Of a DNA stretch of 64,000 nt, positions 22,791-34,028 are shown piece by piece; positions within the stretch are counted from its first letter, which is position 1, and every line of letters starts with the position of its first letter. A program made the translations under genes and the position numbers. The stretch lies in NCBI GenBank assembly GCA_030248065.1, contig JASAMV010000742.1, forward strand, positions 62,001 to 126,000, given 5' to 3'. Under the pieces are notes generated by a model. It did not search any database. It was not told the DNA's origin and saw nothing but the letters and a program-made list of their open reading frames with translations. The stretch comes from Rhynchonema sp. JSB1_4. Lineage: Eukaryota; Nematoda; Chromadorea; Monhysterida; Xyalidae.

Positions 22791-25175
22791 ATGTTCAATA
22801 CAGCACCACAAATCTTTGAAAATTACACTCTGCGTGTGGCGTACACGCAAGAGAACATTCCGTACCGGTTTGATTGCGGATTCGATTCGGATATGCGTGT
22901 GACACGACAATGTCCCCGCCCGGGCCTAATACCAGAAACGGTTCAAATTCTGCTCCATTTAGCCAATGTCACCTACGAAATATTGGACTATAGAAATTCT
23001 GGTAACGGAGTGTTGGACATGGACAGCGTTCGAAATGGAAGTATCGATATGACCTTGCTGAGCCTTGGTAACTTAAACCTGGCCCGCCACTATTGATATT
23101 TGAAATTTTTGGTTTGTTTTTAGCTCTAATTTGGTTGTCGACATCGAGACGAATGAGGTTTATATTCATGACTTTTTGATCTGGTGCAGATTTTATATCG
23201 AAATCAATCGATAAACACCGGTTCTCGGGAACAAAATTAAAAAAAATAGATAGACCCCCACTTCTTGGCAATCACGTCAGCCAGGAACAAAATTTTAAAT
23301 TGCCGCAAAATTGTCATAGGCTTACAGTGTGCTATTAGGGATTTTACGCTCCCGACTTTACGCTCCCACTACACAGTACTGCCAGTGCGCGCGATTTTTA
23401 CAACACGTGTGTTATGCACTGACAAACAGAGCGGCACCGTACAAAACGCATGGGCAAGATCACGTGACTACCGTATGCCTGTGATAAGAAGCAGTCGGCC
23501 ATCTTGAATATTTGTTCCTGTCTTCCTGAAATGCACTAAATGGGGGTCTATCTATTTTTTGGAATTTTGTTCCCGAGAACCGAGGTTTATAAATTAATTT
23601 CGGTATTAAATCGGCACTTAATGGAAAAGTCACGAATATAAACCTTGTTCGTTTCGATGTCGGCAACAGTAATAGATCATAAAAACAGAACAAAATTTTC
23701 AAATATCAATAGTGGCGGGCCAGGTTTAAGTAATCTTCAATTTTTGTCCTGTCCGTCCCGACATCGGGTGGAATTTTCGAAACGGTGTAAAAGTCAGTTT
23801 GGCGTAAAGGTCGGCGTAAAGTTCGGTTGAAAGCTCAGTCGGCATAGCTCGGTGTAAAGGCAAACTACGCCAACACGAGCCCGATTTCGCAGCTGGCAGA
23901 TTAGTGAAACATTCATACGTGGCTGCTGATTTGGGAAATGTTACACGTTGAAGAATACAAAGTGGAGCATGATGATTTTCTCTTTCTATTCGTTTTGAAT
24001 ACATACCACCTTCGAAATCGGGCTCGTGTTGGCGTAGTTTGCCTTTAAATGTGAAACATTGCCTGTTATTAACGTGGAAGGTTTCAAGTTTACACCGCGG
24101 TCCATCACACTGAGCTGTGGACCGAGCCTTCCGCCGACCTTTACACCCAACCCAACTGACCTTTACACCGTTTCGAAAATATCACCCATCTTACTATTAG
24201 TAACACTCTGAGCTGTATGATTACGTCGGAATTGGAGATATTTTAGGTTGGGGTTCTGGTCACGGTCTGGTCAGCGCCTACCCGATTTCTGGCTGGAGAA
24301 GATCGATCACGGCGCTTGGAACATCAACTGCACAACGCGACGTAGGACATGAAGCATTGGGCTTCACTCATGTCTACACCGTTCTCACTTGGATCCTTTT
24401 TATCGCCACTTTTCTCATCTTCAAGCTGTACGCACGATGTGTGGCTTATTTTGCTGGTGACACCGCTCTCCACAAGTCAGCATCGGCTCAAGGCATCACC
24501 GTAATCGCAACGGGACTGTTCGTTACGCTGTTCAGTGGATTGTACAAAACAAGTCTGCTCTCACGATTGCTGCAATCCAAGCCGACTTATCAATTTGAGA
24601 GTTTCGAACAATTACTGCCCCTGGTCCAACAGAACACAGTTCAGCTAGTTCTCAGTCACGATGTGTACCAATACTTCATGCGGTCGAAAAGTTGGGAGGC
24701 GCAAGCAGTTCGCCAAACATTTGAGGACAATCCTGCCATCGTTTTCTATTCGTTCGTTGAGTACAGCCAATGTCTCGACCGCATAAGGAAAGGAGAGGCT
24801 GTGTTTCTGGCTGGAGATTTGGCTGTTACAGTGTTGTCCGGTAAAAAATGTGGGCTCAGGGCAGTGAACGTGGTGAAAAATTCGCACGATGAGCTTTTAT
24901 GGTTCTCAAAAACGGTCCCTCGCGAAATTGTATCAAAGATCAATAGGGCTGTTATTGAAGCTGCGCGCGCTTCGATTGCAATTGAGGCTCGGTACAGGGA
25001 CTTCATCAAGCAACATTATCAGAACAGCACTTGTATCGAACCTGCGCAGTCGCACGCCTCTCAAATAGAACTCCTTGATGTATCAGGCATTGTAATGCTG
25101 TTGCTTGCTGGTTTGACGCTAGCATTTTTTGCGATCGTTGTGGAAATTGTCCATAAATCTAGGCATAATGATTGA
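22791..25175 (+). CDS. Ionotropic glutamate receptor-like protein, 2 exons, 401 aa
   Basis: Exons 22791-23067 and 24247-25175 join in phase and end at TGA. The ATG follows a TTGCAG acceptor at 22770, so upstream non-coding exon(s) or trans-splicing are possible. The N-terminal part (YTLRVAYTQENIPYRFDCGF, then CPRPGLIPETVQIL and VTYEILDY) resembles the S1 half of an iGluR ligand-binding domain. Three hydrophobic stretches follow: HVYTVLTWILFIATFLIF, then ITVIATGLFVTLFSGLY running into KTSLLSRLL, and VSGIVMLLLAGLTLAFFAIV near the C-terminus. There is no amino-terminal LIVBP domain. Short iGluR-like proteins of this plan are an expanded nematode group. No signal peptide is evident, so a 5' exon may be missing. 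It may act as a chemosensory or ligand-gated membrane receptor; the ligand is unknown. The intron carries two inverted-repeat elements. Confidence 0.82.
23072..23730. mobile_element. Long-terminal-inverted-repeat element at the receptor's 5' splice site
   Basis: Arms of roughly 150 bp start CTTAAACCTGGCCCGCC and end in its complement. Paired inner blocks include TTCTCGGGAACAAAATT and TAGATAGACCCCC. Flanking TAA at 23069-23071 and 23731-23733 fits the 3-bp TWA duplication of PIF/Harbinger elements. The left TAA is part of the GTAA of the splice donor at 23068. Confidence 0.75.
23766..24187. mobile_element. Inverted-repeat element GGGTGG...CACCC in the receptor intron
   Basis: Left end GGGTGGAATTTTCGAAACGG pairs with the right end CGTTTCGAAAATATCACCC. 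GTAAAGGTCGGCG-type words follow both ends. ATC flanks both sides, possibly a 3-bp duplication. It contains the smaller element 23857-24045. Confidence 0.7.
23857..24045. mobile_element. Short Tc1/mariner-like MITE
   Basis: Inverted ends AAGGCAAACTACGCCAACAC onward are identical over about 33 bp and are bounded by TA on each side, the target of Tc1/mariner elements. A second copy is at 34212-34540. Confidence 0.72.
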
Positions 25176-25270
25176 CTTAAATCTGGTGATTGAAATAATA
25201 AATATACCCTAGACTTGGATGTTGATCCAGCATCGTTCTTGACAGGGTGCTAGTCCAGCTCGTCCCCGGG

Positions 25271-25819
25271 CACTGGTAAAGTACTCTGGTTAAGAATAGT
25301 AAAGACCATAGGACTACCGTTTAAAACTCATCCTATGGTTTTCAGGGGTAAACGAATATGGGATCGACCATGAGCACCCATTTAGGCATTAGGCCCTAAC
25401 GCCTAACATGCCTAAATGCCAAAAGCACCGTCAGGTCAAGCACCTGCACGTAGCCGTAGGACTGTCCACTGGGTTGTGGGTTTGATTTCAGGCTTTGGCT
25501 TAGGCTGCAGGGTCCCAATTCCCAGAGTGCAAGCCTAGGCCCAAGCGCAACAACAAGTGCATAAGCCGATGCACGAAATCAAGACGCCACATCCAGATCC
25601 AACCATTCAAATATGCACATCATCCAGATTCAGCTGTAGTGTTGTCTGCTGTAGTTTGACATTAAGTTCAAGCATGTTAGGCGTTCAAGCTTAAACGTAG
25701 GGTCAAAGTGGGTCCCACATTCCTTTTCAGCACTCTGGAAAACGAGAGGATGCGTTTTTAAAAGGTAATTTCATGCTTTTACTATACTTAACGACAAGGT
25801 CCAGAGTACTTTACCAGTG
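25271..25819. mobile_element. MITE with 19-bp ends CACTGGTAAAGTACTCTGG
   Basis: The two ends are exact reverse complements over 19 bp. The interior is non-coding and has AAGCCTAGGC-like and GGCGTTAG words. No target duplication is obvious, so the class is not assigned. Confidence 0.75.
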
Positions 25820-25858
25820 GCCGGCCCCGACATTTGAAAACAGTTATTTTTGTCTCTG

Positions 25859-26090
25859 CTGTCAAGAAAAGTCCACCACACACCCCCACTGTCTTGGATT
25901 TGTTTTGACGCGAAAGACAACAAAGACCTTATTATTTTTTACTCCGTCAAGAAGTGTCCAAAGGTAACTAGACGCTTTTTGACGAATCAAGAACTGTACA
26001 CTACACAGCCAATGTAACGGACACTTCTTGACAGGAAAGACAACAATAACAAACAAGACATTTATTATTTTGTCTCCGTCAAGAAATGAT
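25859..26090. repeat. Imperfect tandem/inverted repeat with TGTCAAGAAGTGTCC words
   Basis: Two similar blocks, 25917-25957 and 26039-26088, share GACAACAA...TTATTATTTT...CTCCGTCAAGAA. An inverted copy, GGACACTTCTTGACA, lies at 26019-26033. Origin unknown. Confidence 0.6.
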
Positions 26091-26378
26091 CCATCTGCGC
26101 AAAAAAGCGGAGGTACCGGAAATTGAAAAGGAAGAGAAGACAATCATCTTTCCGAAAAAGGTTAGATCTAGAAAAAGGTCGAAGTCGAAGTCGAGCGAGA
26201 CCGAGAGGGCAAGGTGAGTTCAGTTCAGCAAGCTGTGTTGGCGGTTTTTGTTTTACTTTTTGTATTTGTGAATACAACAGTTGACCAGACAATTCAATAA
26301 CTTGCAGGCAGTGTGGTTTGTTTGTCCCCGTGCTCCGTGACCGTGATCAACGACGCGCTGCTGCGCTCTCCTGGAAAA

Positions 26379-29300
26379 ATGGCTGACGATCGCTTGGTCA
26401 GTCAATTGAGCGCCCGCGACCGCCCGAACATCAGTCGCCCAAGGTAAAGTAGGCTTGTCGGTCCTCACCTGGGCCGAGTGGGCCCGACAAGGCCCAAATT
26501 AAGAAAAAACGTGTGCAGTGCAAGTGCAGCTTAGGTTGCCCCTCCCCCGCCCCCCGCCCCGCCAGTGCTGTGGCTTGGCATGGGCCAGTGTAGTGGCTGG
26601 GGGGGATGGGGGGGGGATTCCCCCCCTAAGGAGTAGGTACCTTGCAACCACCCCTTGGGGGGGATGGGGGGGAAGGGTAGGTACCTTGCAACCACCCCGG
26701 AGGGTACCTTGCAACCATCAATTTATGGTTTTTATAGGCAAAAATGGGTGTTTTTCGACCTCAAAACCCCGAAAATCGCGCGCTCCGCGCGCAAACCTCC
26801 ATATAATAGGTATTTTAGGGAAATTTTCGGCCAAAATGCAAAAAAGTACAAATTTTTCGGCCAAATTTGCAGTATAATGCATGCAAAAAACACCCTTTTT
26901 TCGGACCTCAGGGGTACCTTGCAACCTCCCGGAGGCTGGGTAGGGGGGTACCTTGCAACCATCTGGATCCATCCCCCCCAAAGGGTACCTTGCAACCATT
27001 TGCCTGCCACTACACTGGCATGGGCACAGGACAATACCCAATATACTGGCGGAAAAACCGGTTTTTTATATTTCGTGAAAAAAAAACGAAAAAAACGGGA
27101 AAAAGCCGATAAAGAACCGCAGTGTATAAGGATAGGGGAAGGCGGGAAGCCCAAATAAGGTATTTTTGACACATACCGTAAAAACCTAAATACAGCCCCC
27201 CCGGAATAGAGCCCCCCGTAATACAGCCCCCCAAAAAGGGGTCAGTGAATTAATAGAGCCCCCCCCCCGGAATAGAGCCCCCCCCCAAAGTAACATCCCC
27301 TATACAGTAGTGTATTAAGGCTTGATAGTGGTGCACAGGTACATTTATGCACGTTTGTTGTTCGTTCAGAGCACATAATACGCCTCTTATTGACGAATAG
27401 ACACGAATAAATGCGATTACAAGCGAAAAAACATCCTTTCAAATCCCTTTTAGGGGTTTTTGGGGGTATTTCTAGGAGAAATTTTTTCAGGTTCGGGTCA
27501 GTGAATTAATAGAGGCCCCCCCGGAATAGAGCCCCCCCCGCAATAGAGCCCCCCCGCAATAGAGCCCCCAAAATGGGGTCAGTAAGTTAAAAGAGCCCCT
27601 TCTATTTAGGTTTTTACGGTGGCCAGTGTAGTACTTGGTCAGGGTGTTGACGATAGATAGATTGGGACCCGAAATGTGTTGACGATAGATAGATGACCCA
27701 AGTCCGAAATCTGGGGGGGGGGTCGACCCAAACTTGTTGACGATAGATAGATGGTGGGGGTCGCCAAAAATCAAGGTACAGTATAGTGTACTAAGTTGGT
27801 AATAATGTGTAAATATTAATGAAAATGTACTTTGTACTAAGTCCGCGCGTAGCGCGCGATTTTTTGCCTTTTTGGGATAAAAAAAAAATACCGATTTTGA
27901 GCCATTTTGAGGCAAAAATACCCATTTTTTGGTCGAAATGTGTTGAGGATAGATAGATTGTTCAGGGCTATACTAGATGCCATGCCTATATAAGCTATAC
28001 CAGTGACACATAGTAATGTTAGCACAGACACCACAGTGGTGCCCAGTGTAGTGGCTGGGGGGGATGGGGGGGGATTCCCCCCCTAAGGAGTAGGTACCTT
28101 GCAACCACCCCTTGGGGGGGGAAGGGTAGGTACCTTGCAACCACCCCGGAGGGTACCTTGCAACCATCAATTTATGGTTTTTATAGGCAAAAATGGGTGT
28201 TTTTCGACCTCAAAACCCCAAAATTCGCGCGCTCCGCGCGCAAACCTCCATATAATAGGTATTTTAGGCAAATTTTCGGCCAAAATGCAAAAAAGTACCT
28301 ATTTTTCGGCCAAATTTGCAGTATAATGCATGCAAAAAACACCCTTTTTTCGGACCTCAGGGGTACCTTGCAACCTTCCGGAGGCTGGGTAGGGGGGTAC
28401 CTTGCAACCATCTGGATCCTTCCCCCCCCCCAAGGGTACCTTGCAACCATTTGCCTGCCACTACACTGGTGGTGCCTATGGGTGTTTTGATGCTTATTGT
28501 GACTAAAATAGTTGAAACAAGCCACATTGACATCGCCAGCACTAGGCCAAAGTTGTTCTGAACAAAAATATTTTCCAACTTCTGTCAAAAAGTGGAAAAT
28601 TTCGTGAAAAAGACCGATGTTTCCCGGAGGCTGAGGTTTTTTCGGTTTTTTTTCACGTCCCGGATTGCCGTGATTGAAGGGCCTATTTCAACTCATTTAA
28701 GATTAATTTAAGGAACCGCCAAGTGAAAAAAAACGCTTTTTTCAGGCATGACCAAAGCACGTACTGGGGCCGGGCGATGCATTTCTTCACGATCACAAAC
28801 CCACTGAACCTGTTTTGTTCGGATCATCAGCTGACCGAAGCAAAGCAGATCGTCGAAGATTATCGGTCTCTTGAAATAACATTGTTTCAAGGCTGGTAAT
28901 TTTTCTCAAATTGACTTATGTTAAATTTCAACGCAGACACGATAAAGTGGCTCCAAAATTGACGGTGGAGGAGCTGTGGCGTGCGAAGCACGTATTCGAT
29001 TCGGCCTTTCACCCAGAAACGCACGAGAAAATGTTCATAATCGGTCGCATGTCTGCGCAGGTGCCTATGAACATGTCGATTACTGGATGCATGATGACAT
29101 TTTATCGGTTGGCATACTATTTAGGCAAGCACTGGCATTTTCGCCTATGCGACATATTTTCGTGCTTACGGTCCTTTTTTTTCTTTCAGATCATCTCCGG
29201 CTGTCATATTCTGGCAATGGATCAATCAGTCGTTCAACGCAATTGTCAATTACACAAATCGAAGTGGCTCGTCGCTCACAAACACGTTAGACAACAGAGT

Positions 29301-31124
29301 CGAGACAACTGAAGATGTTTCAACATGTCTGCTGTTTTCAGTGAAATTGCAATCGGTTATGGCTCAGCGACCACGGCCAGCGTTGCAACTGCTCTTGGAC
29401 TCAACAGTCTTGTCAAAGTTCGTCTTCTCATTTTACGGTAGTTGTTTAGTCTTTTTTACCTCCTATATTTGTGAATTTCCAGTCGGCCCCACCAATTGTC
29501 GGCCGATTTGTGCCCTGGGCCGCTGTGGCAGCCGCAAACTCAGTCAACATTCCGCTGATGAGACGACAGTAAGTCGAATTCATGGAATTTTTTGCTACTT
29601 TTCGTCGTTCCAAAATTGTGCCATTTCTTTTGCAGAGAGCTGAGCACGGGCATTGCAGTGTTGGATGAGCACGGCAAAAAGTTGGGTGAATCCAAAGTGG
29701 CGGCCAAATGGGCGATAACGCAAGTTGTGATCAGTCGAATTGCCATGGCCACGCCCGGAATGTGTAAGTGAAGAATGATGTTATGTTTGTGTACATCAGG
29801 TTGATATTTTTGTCGTGTGTTCTGCTGTTAAAATTGACAACGTCATCGACGTGTGAGAGCACACCGCAGATGTGTGTGACCGGTGAAGACTTCCGAAATG
29901 TTTTTCGCCCTTTTATCACATCGTCTCCTCAGTAGGGTTAGAGGTCGGGGGGTACCCGACACCCGACATCTGGAAGTACCCGACACCCGACACCCGACAT
30001 CTCAGAAAAAAAGCCGACACCCGACAGTTGCAAAAAAACCGACACCCGACATCTAGTTTTTGAAAAAAACCCGACACCCGACACCTGTTTTTGGACCAAA
30101 AACAGGCAAATTTTTGCTCATTTGCATCATGAGTGCAATTTTTTGGCTCAAGTTACTGAATTCAAGTATTTTCACACGAAATAAACACCAAAATGCCATA
30201 TTCTGCGTCTTCGGAAACATTTGGTTCGAAGAAAATTTTCTCCCAAAATTCTTCTCTCAAGCAATACTGATGTTTTGAACCGTAAGTGTCGGGTGTCGGG
30301 TGTCGGGTCCGAAAAAACCCGACACCCGACATCTGGGGGTACCCGACACCCGACACCTACACTTTTTTGGCACCCGACACCCGACAGCCGACACCCGACA
30401 TCTCTCTAACCCTACTCCTCAGCCAATAATAATGCTCAAACACAAGCGCATACGTCGTCCTGCTAATCCAGAAAAAGCGCACTTCTAAGTTGGCATAATG
30501 TCACCCAGTTTCGATATTTTGCCCACAAAACTTTGTTGGTTCAGTTGGCGGCTCTTGACACAAAGCAGAGTGCGTGCTTGGATAGGGTGCTCGGTGCGGA
30601 ATGGTTATACGCATGTATGACACTCGAAAGCTTGCACAAACCTTGGACTTGCTCTTTCACTTGCAGGGATTCCGCCGCTGGTTGTCAATTCTCTGGAGCA
30701 GAAGGCCTGGTATAAGGTGAGCTATTGTTCGTGGTTCAGCCAGACATTGCAATCATCAAAATACAGTTACCGTTATGTGATGTGACATTTCAACATAAAC
30801 AATGAAAGATTTTGGTTTGCAGCCGCGGGCTAAATTCATAACTCCTCCGCTACAAATCGGTCTGTGTGGTCTCATCCTGGTGTTCATGACGCCAATGTGC
30901 TGTGCGCTGTTTCCACAAATGTCGTAAGTTGTATACATTTGTTTATTTCTAAACGAGAAACCTAGCCCATAGTCTACCTAAATTTTTTGAAAAAAAAAAA
31001 GATCTGAGGGAAATTGCTGACTTATAGATCAATGGCTGTCTCACATTTGGAACCGGAGCTGCAAGAGCGAATAGCCAAATCTCCGAACCCGATATCAACG
31101 GTGTATTACAACAAAGGACTGTGA
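26379..31124 (+). CDS. SFXN: Sideroflexin (mitochondrial serine transporter family), 10 exons, 329 aa
   Basis: Sideroflexins are inner-mitochondrial-membrane carriers; SFXN1 and SFXN3 import serine for one-carbon metabolism. Exons: 26379-26443, 28746-28865, 28937-29107, 29190-29285, 29342-29417, 29483-29568, 29636-29763, 30667-30716, 30823-30923, 31028-31124. The 990 nt close in phase at TGA. Family signatures visible are [16 protein letters not shown] near residue 25, [72 protein letters not shown] and the C-terminal VYYNKGL. Length is close to the usual 322. The codon split at the exon 7/8 junction gives W in GMWIPP where relatives carry a small residue. Intron 1 (2.3 kb) and intron 7 hold hAT-like elements. 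The identity of the transported substrate here is inferred from the family. Confidence 0.95.
26586..27017. mobile_element. Intact hAT-like GGTACCTTGCAACC-family element, TSD GCATGGGC
   Basis: Exact duplications GCATGGGC lie at 26578-26585 and 27018-27025. Ends are CAGTGTAGTGGCTGG and GCCTGCCACTACACTG. The word GGTACCTTGCAACC or a variant occurs six times, three near each end. The hairpin CGCGCGCTCCGCGCGC is at 26777-26792. It is nearly identical to 28044-28468, so recent mobility is likely. A stray CAGTGCTGTGGCT left end sits just upstream at 26563. Confidence 0.93.
27176..27619. mobile_element. CCGTAAAAACC-family inverted-repeat element
   Basis: Ends CCGTAAAAACCTAAATA and TATTTAGGTTTTTACGG pair exactly, apart from flanking bases. 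GGAATAGAGCCCCCC words follow each end. The middle (27300-27490) matches 19200-19340 in reverse, including ACACGAATAAATGCGATTAC. No 8-bp duplication. Confidence 0.78.
27624..27965. mobile_element. Truncated hAT-like fragment with GTTGACGATAGATAGAT words
   Basis: It starts CAGTGTAGTACTTGGTC, as at 17804, and carries GTTGACGATAGATAGAT three times near the left and a variant once at the right. A hairpin CGCGCGTAGCGCGCG is at 27843-27857. The expected right end was not found. Confidence 0.6.
28044..28468. mobile_element. Intact hAT-like GGTACCTTGCAACC-family element, TSD GTGGTGCC
   Basis: Exact duplications GTGGTGCC lie at 28036-28043 and 28469-28476. Structure is the same as 26586-27017, in the same intron and the same orientation. 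The hairpin is at 28226-28241. Confidence 0.93.
29933..30414. mobile_element. hAT-like element with ACCCGACACCCGACATC words, TSD CTCCTCAG
   Basis: Exact duplications CTCCTCAG lie at 29925-29932 and 30415-30422 in sideroflexin intron 7. Ends TAGGGTTAGAG and CTCTAACCCTA pair exactly; the TAGGG start resembles Ac/Ds-type hAT ends. About 15 copies of ACCCGACA occur within 150 bp of each end. The centre is AT-rich and unique. Confidence 0.92.
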
Positions 31125-33630
31125 ATGTCTGTGGTGATCTTGTTCTGTTGTTACTTCTCAGATTTTTATACATTGACATTTTTTCAGTTTGGTCACATTT
31201 TATAGCAGCTGCGCTGGTCCATAGATTGAGAGCTTAGGACAATTTGCCATAATTTTCAAGCAAATTTCTTCAAAATTGTTATCGAACAATCCGTCTAGTT
31301 TATTATTAGGTCTTTTCTTTGCTATGAATGGGATTCACTAAATCATGGAAGGGGAACTATATGGTGGTTAGCAGTAAACTCAGGGCTAGGTAGGGCAGGT
31401 TCGTAAGCATTTGCGTTTTTCACTGTCTTTTTTCAGTATGGAGATATTTTACCATTTTTTTGTTGTCCATGACTACCCGTTTAGTCATCTGTTTTACAGT
31501 ATTTATACTAACTGGTACATTGATAATAGCTGCGTGCGTTTGCTCATCTTTGTAGGCATATCTTGTACAAATTTTTGTTGTGTGTTTTATCGTAGTTTGT
31601 TGAAACACATTTGACAAGCCTGTTTATTGTACATAGCGAAGTTTACAACGAAACTTCTTTTCTTTTTTAGAAACGCAGTTGTGATTTTCACAATACCTGG
31701 TGTTCTTGTTTCCAAAAGCAATAAAAATTGTCGTACAAAGGATATTGAAACCGAGGTCCCTGACTGTTACTTGGTTCTTTCAACGAAAGTGGAATCTTCC
31801 CTTTTCCTGCTGTTATGCATGTTCCCACCCTGTGAATGGGCTTCGCTTCGTGCGAGCGTCGCTGAAAAATTCATGAGTTAGTTGTGACATCTTATCGTAA
31901 GCCAGTGCCACTTGTGTTGTTCCATTTGCTATGCGACCGCTTTCAAACTAATTTTCCACAGATGCCGTTAGCACATTCTTACTTCGTTACCCATGTATTT
32001 CAAAGCGTGGGAGTATATTTCGCTCGCTTTAATCGTCGCGCACTTTATTTACAGTAGTGTAGGTAGACATATTCACTCAGGCTATCTATATCTCCCTCTG
32101 ATTGTCACTAATTCATGGTTTCTACTTTGGTACCCTCGGTCCGACTATCTTTTGAGATAAGGCATCAGACACATCTAGTCCCCCTCGAAGTTCCCCGTTC
32201 GTTTCCCAGATGACATTACCCCTTTAATGGCATTGTAATTTCATTCCCGATTGTATAACGAAGCAGCTGCTTGTCTGGAACGGAAATTGTAGCTATTACT
32301 CAACTCAACTCGTCACAATGCACGTGAAAAGGCGCAAGTTTACAACCCCGAACTTGCTGTAAAGTGGTGCAACAAACTGATTATAAGCACCTCACTGGTA
32401 TGCCAAGCAACTGAAGTGGAAAGTTCCAGGGTCCGTTTCAGGAAACGCACTTTTGCAAGGTGGCACCCAAAAATGCTCAAGATGACTATTGGTTAGGTGT
32501 CAGAATGATGCAGCACGCGTGGTTCCGCTTCTCGACACCAGCAGCCACTTGCTTGTGGGTTTATGGACACGTGTTTGGGACTGATTGATGGCTGTTAATC
32601 GGTACATCCAGCTGCTTTAGGCAGCTGCCACAACTTTGGTGTGTTGGGGTGCGATGGGACGAAAAGTTTGTTATTGTCTGGTCAGAGTCAAGCATTTCAC
32701 ATGTGAGATTACAGCCACAAGCCAGTTTCTCCTGATTTCCTTTTCGATCATAAATCATGAACGTTGTGGGATCCTTAGTGAAACATTTGCTGCCACACTG
32801 TGAACTCGCGTTGAGTTTTACAGCTGATGTTTCAAGAACGAGTCCCTGTTTTTGTTGCTGGTAGCTGACTTGGCACCACCGATGTATTCAGATTTGTGGA
32901 AATTTGTCACAGGTTTCGATTGTACGTCGGCAATTGCCCATTGCTCGTGTCAGCATTGTGCGTGAATGAGTGATGCCCCTCGTTGGTCGGTCACGCGTCG
33001 TTTGTGGTCTTGCGACTCGTCAAAATGTTTGCTGAGCAATTCATTATGATTCGCATTTTCGGCGGCTGTTTGTTATCAAAACCCGAAATGTGTCCAAAAC
33101 TATTTGCAGTATTTCGCATTAAGGCGTGCTATTATTGTTGTTATCATTAGAAAAAGCCGGCAACAAATAATTTCTTCCAATGTGAATACATTTCTGACCT
33201 AAAAGCACGGCGTTCCAAGCATAACATTTTTTCTCACAACCACTCAAATTTATTATTTTCCATCCAATTGTGCAAATGCCAGAACGAACGATAATACTCT
33301 ATAACATTGAAACAGGGACACGAAAACATTGAAAAGAACATGATACAAAAATATGGTACAAAAAACAAAAAATGACACCAACAGAAGATCAACTAAAGCC
33401 TTTATCGCAGCAGTGACATGGTTTCAAATTCAAAGGTGCAACACAATCGAAATTTTAGGACAGGCTTATTCATATCATTTTTATTATTATTATGCTAAAT
33501 GTTAATTTATCCTCACTAGTGAGTAGTTGCTTACCATGATTTAAAGAATATTTTGATTTCTGTGACAAACATTATCAATCAACAATTACTTGATTCAAGT
33601 AATATGTACACACGAATTAGACAACAATTA
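31125..33630. other. Gene-free stretch downstream of sideroflexin
   Basis: I see no reading frame resembling a known protein and no clear repeat. It should include the sideroflexin 3' UTR. Confidence 0.55.
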
Positions 33631-34028
33631 CCGGAATTTTCCATATACAGCCCCCGTCCAGAATAGAGTCCTCCGAGGGCTCTATTCGGAAACGATTCGA
33701 ATAGAGCCCCGGAGTTTCTATTTGGGAAAAAGTTTTCCAAAGCTCGACCAAAAAGCACAAGTTCACCAAAAAAAACCACAAACAGATTATTTTCGCACAT
33801 TTTTTTCAGCAGAATCAGATCTATGGTCGAATTACACGTGTTTTGAAATCCACACAAAGCGATTGTGATAACATTCTTTTACATCAGCGATGCTCTCCAG
33901 CAACGTCCAAGACCTAAATTACCGATACAACACGAGAACCCCTTTTGGGTAAAATGTTTGAAGCAAATATCAGCCGATTTTCCACCTTTTCCGTATAGAG
34001 CTCCAGGGCTTTATATGGAAAACTCCGG
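33631..34028. mobile_element. Inverted-repeat element CCGGAATTTTCC
   Basis: The left end CCGGAATTTTCCATATACAG pairs imperfectly with TTTATATGGAAAACTCCGG. Inner words AATAGAGCCCC recall those of the CCGTAAAAACC family. No target duplication. Confidence 0.65.

Larger units (their letters stand above)
25176..26378. other. Interval between receptor and sideroflexin
   Basis: It contains the element at 25271-25819 and a tandem repeat at 25859-26090. A short open stretch at 26086-26214, ending in an RS-like KRSKSKSSE and a good splice donor, could be a 5' non-coding or alternative exon, but nothing supports it. No other gene was recognised. Confidence 0.5.

Noticed and set aside
26086..26214. Short exon-like stretch ending in an RS-rich sequence and a GTGAGT donor
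   Set aside because: It overlaps a tandem repeat, has no homologue I recognise and is not needed for the sideroflexin model, whose own ATG at 26379 fits the family N-terminus.
19339..30414. Evenly repeated short words that might be a CRISPR-like array
   Set aside because: The DNA is from an intron-bearing animal nucleus, the words are not separated by equal-length unique spacers, and they lie behind transposon ends.
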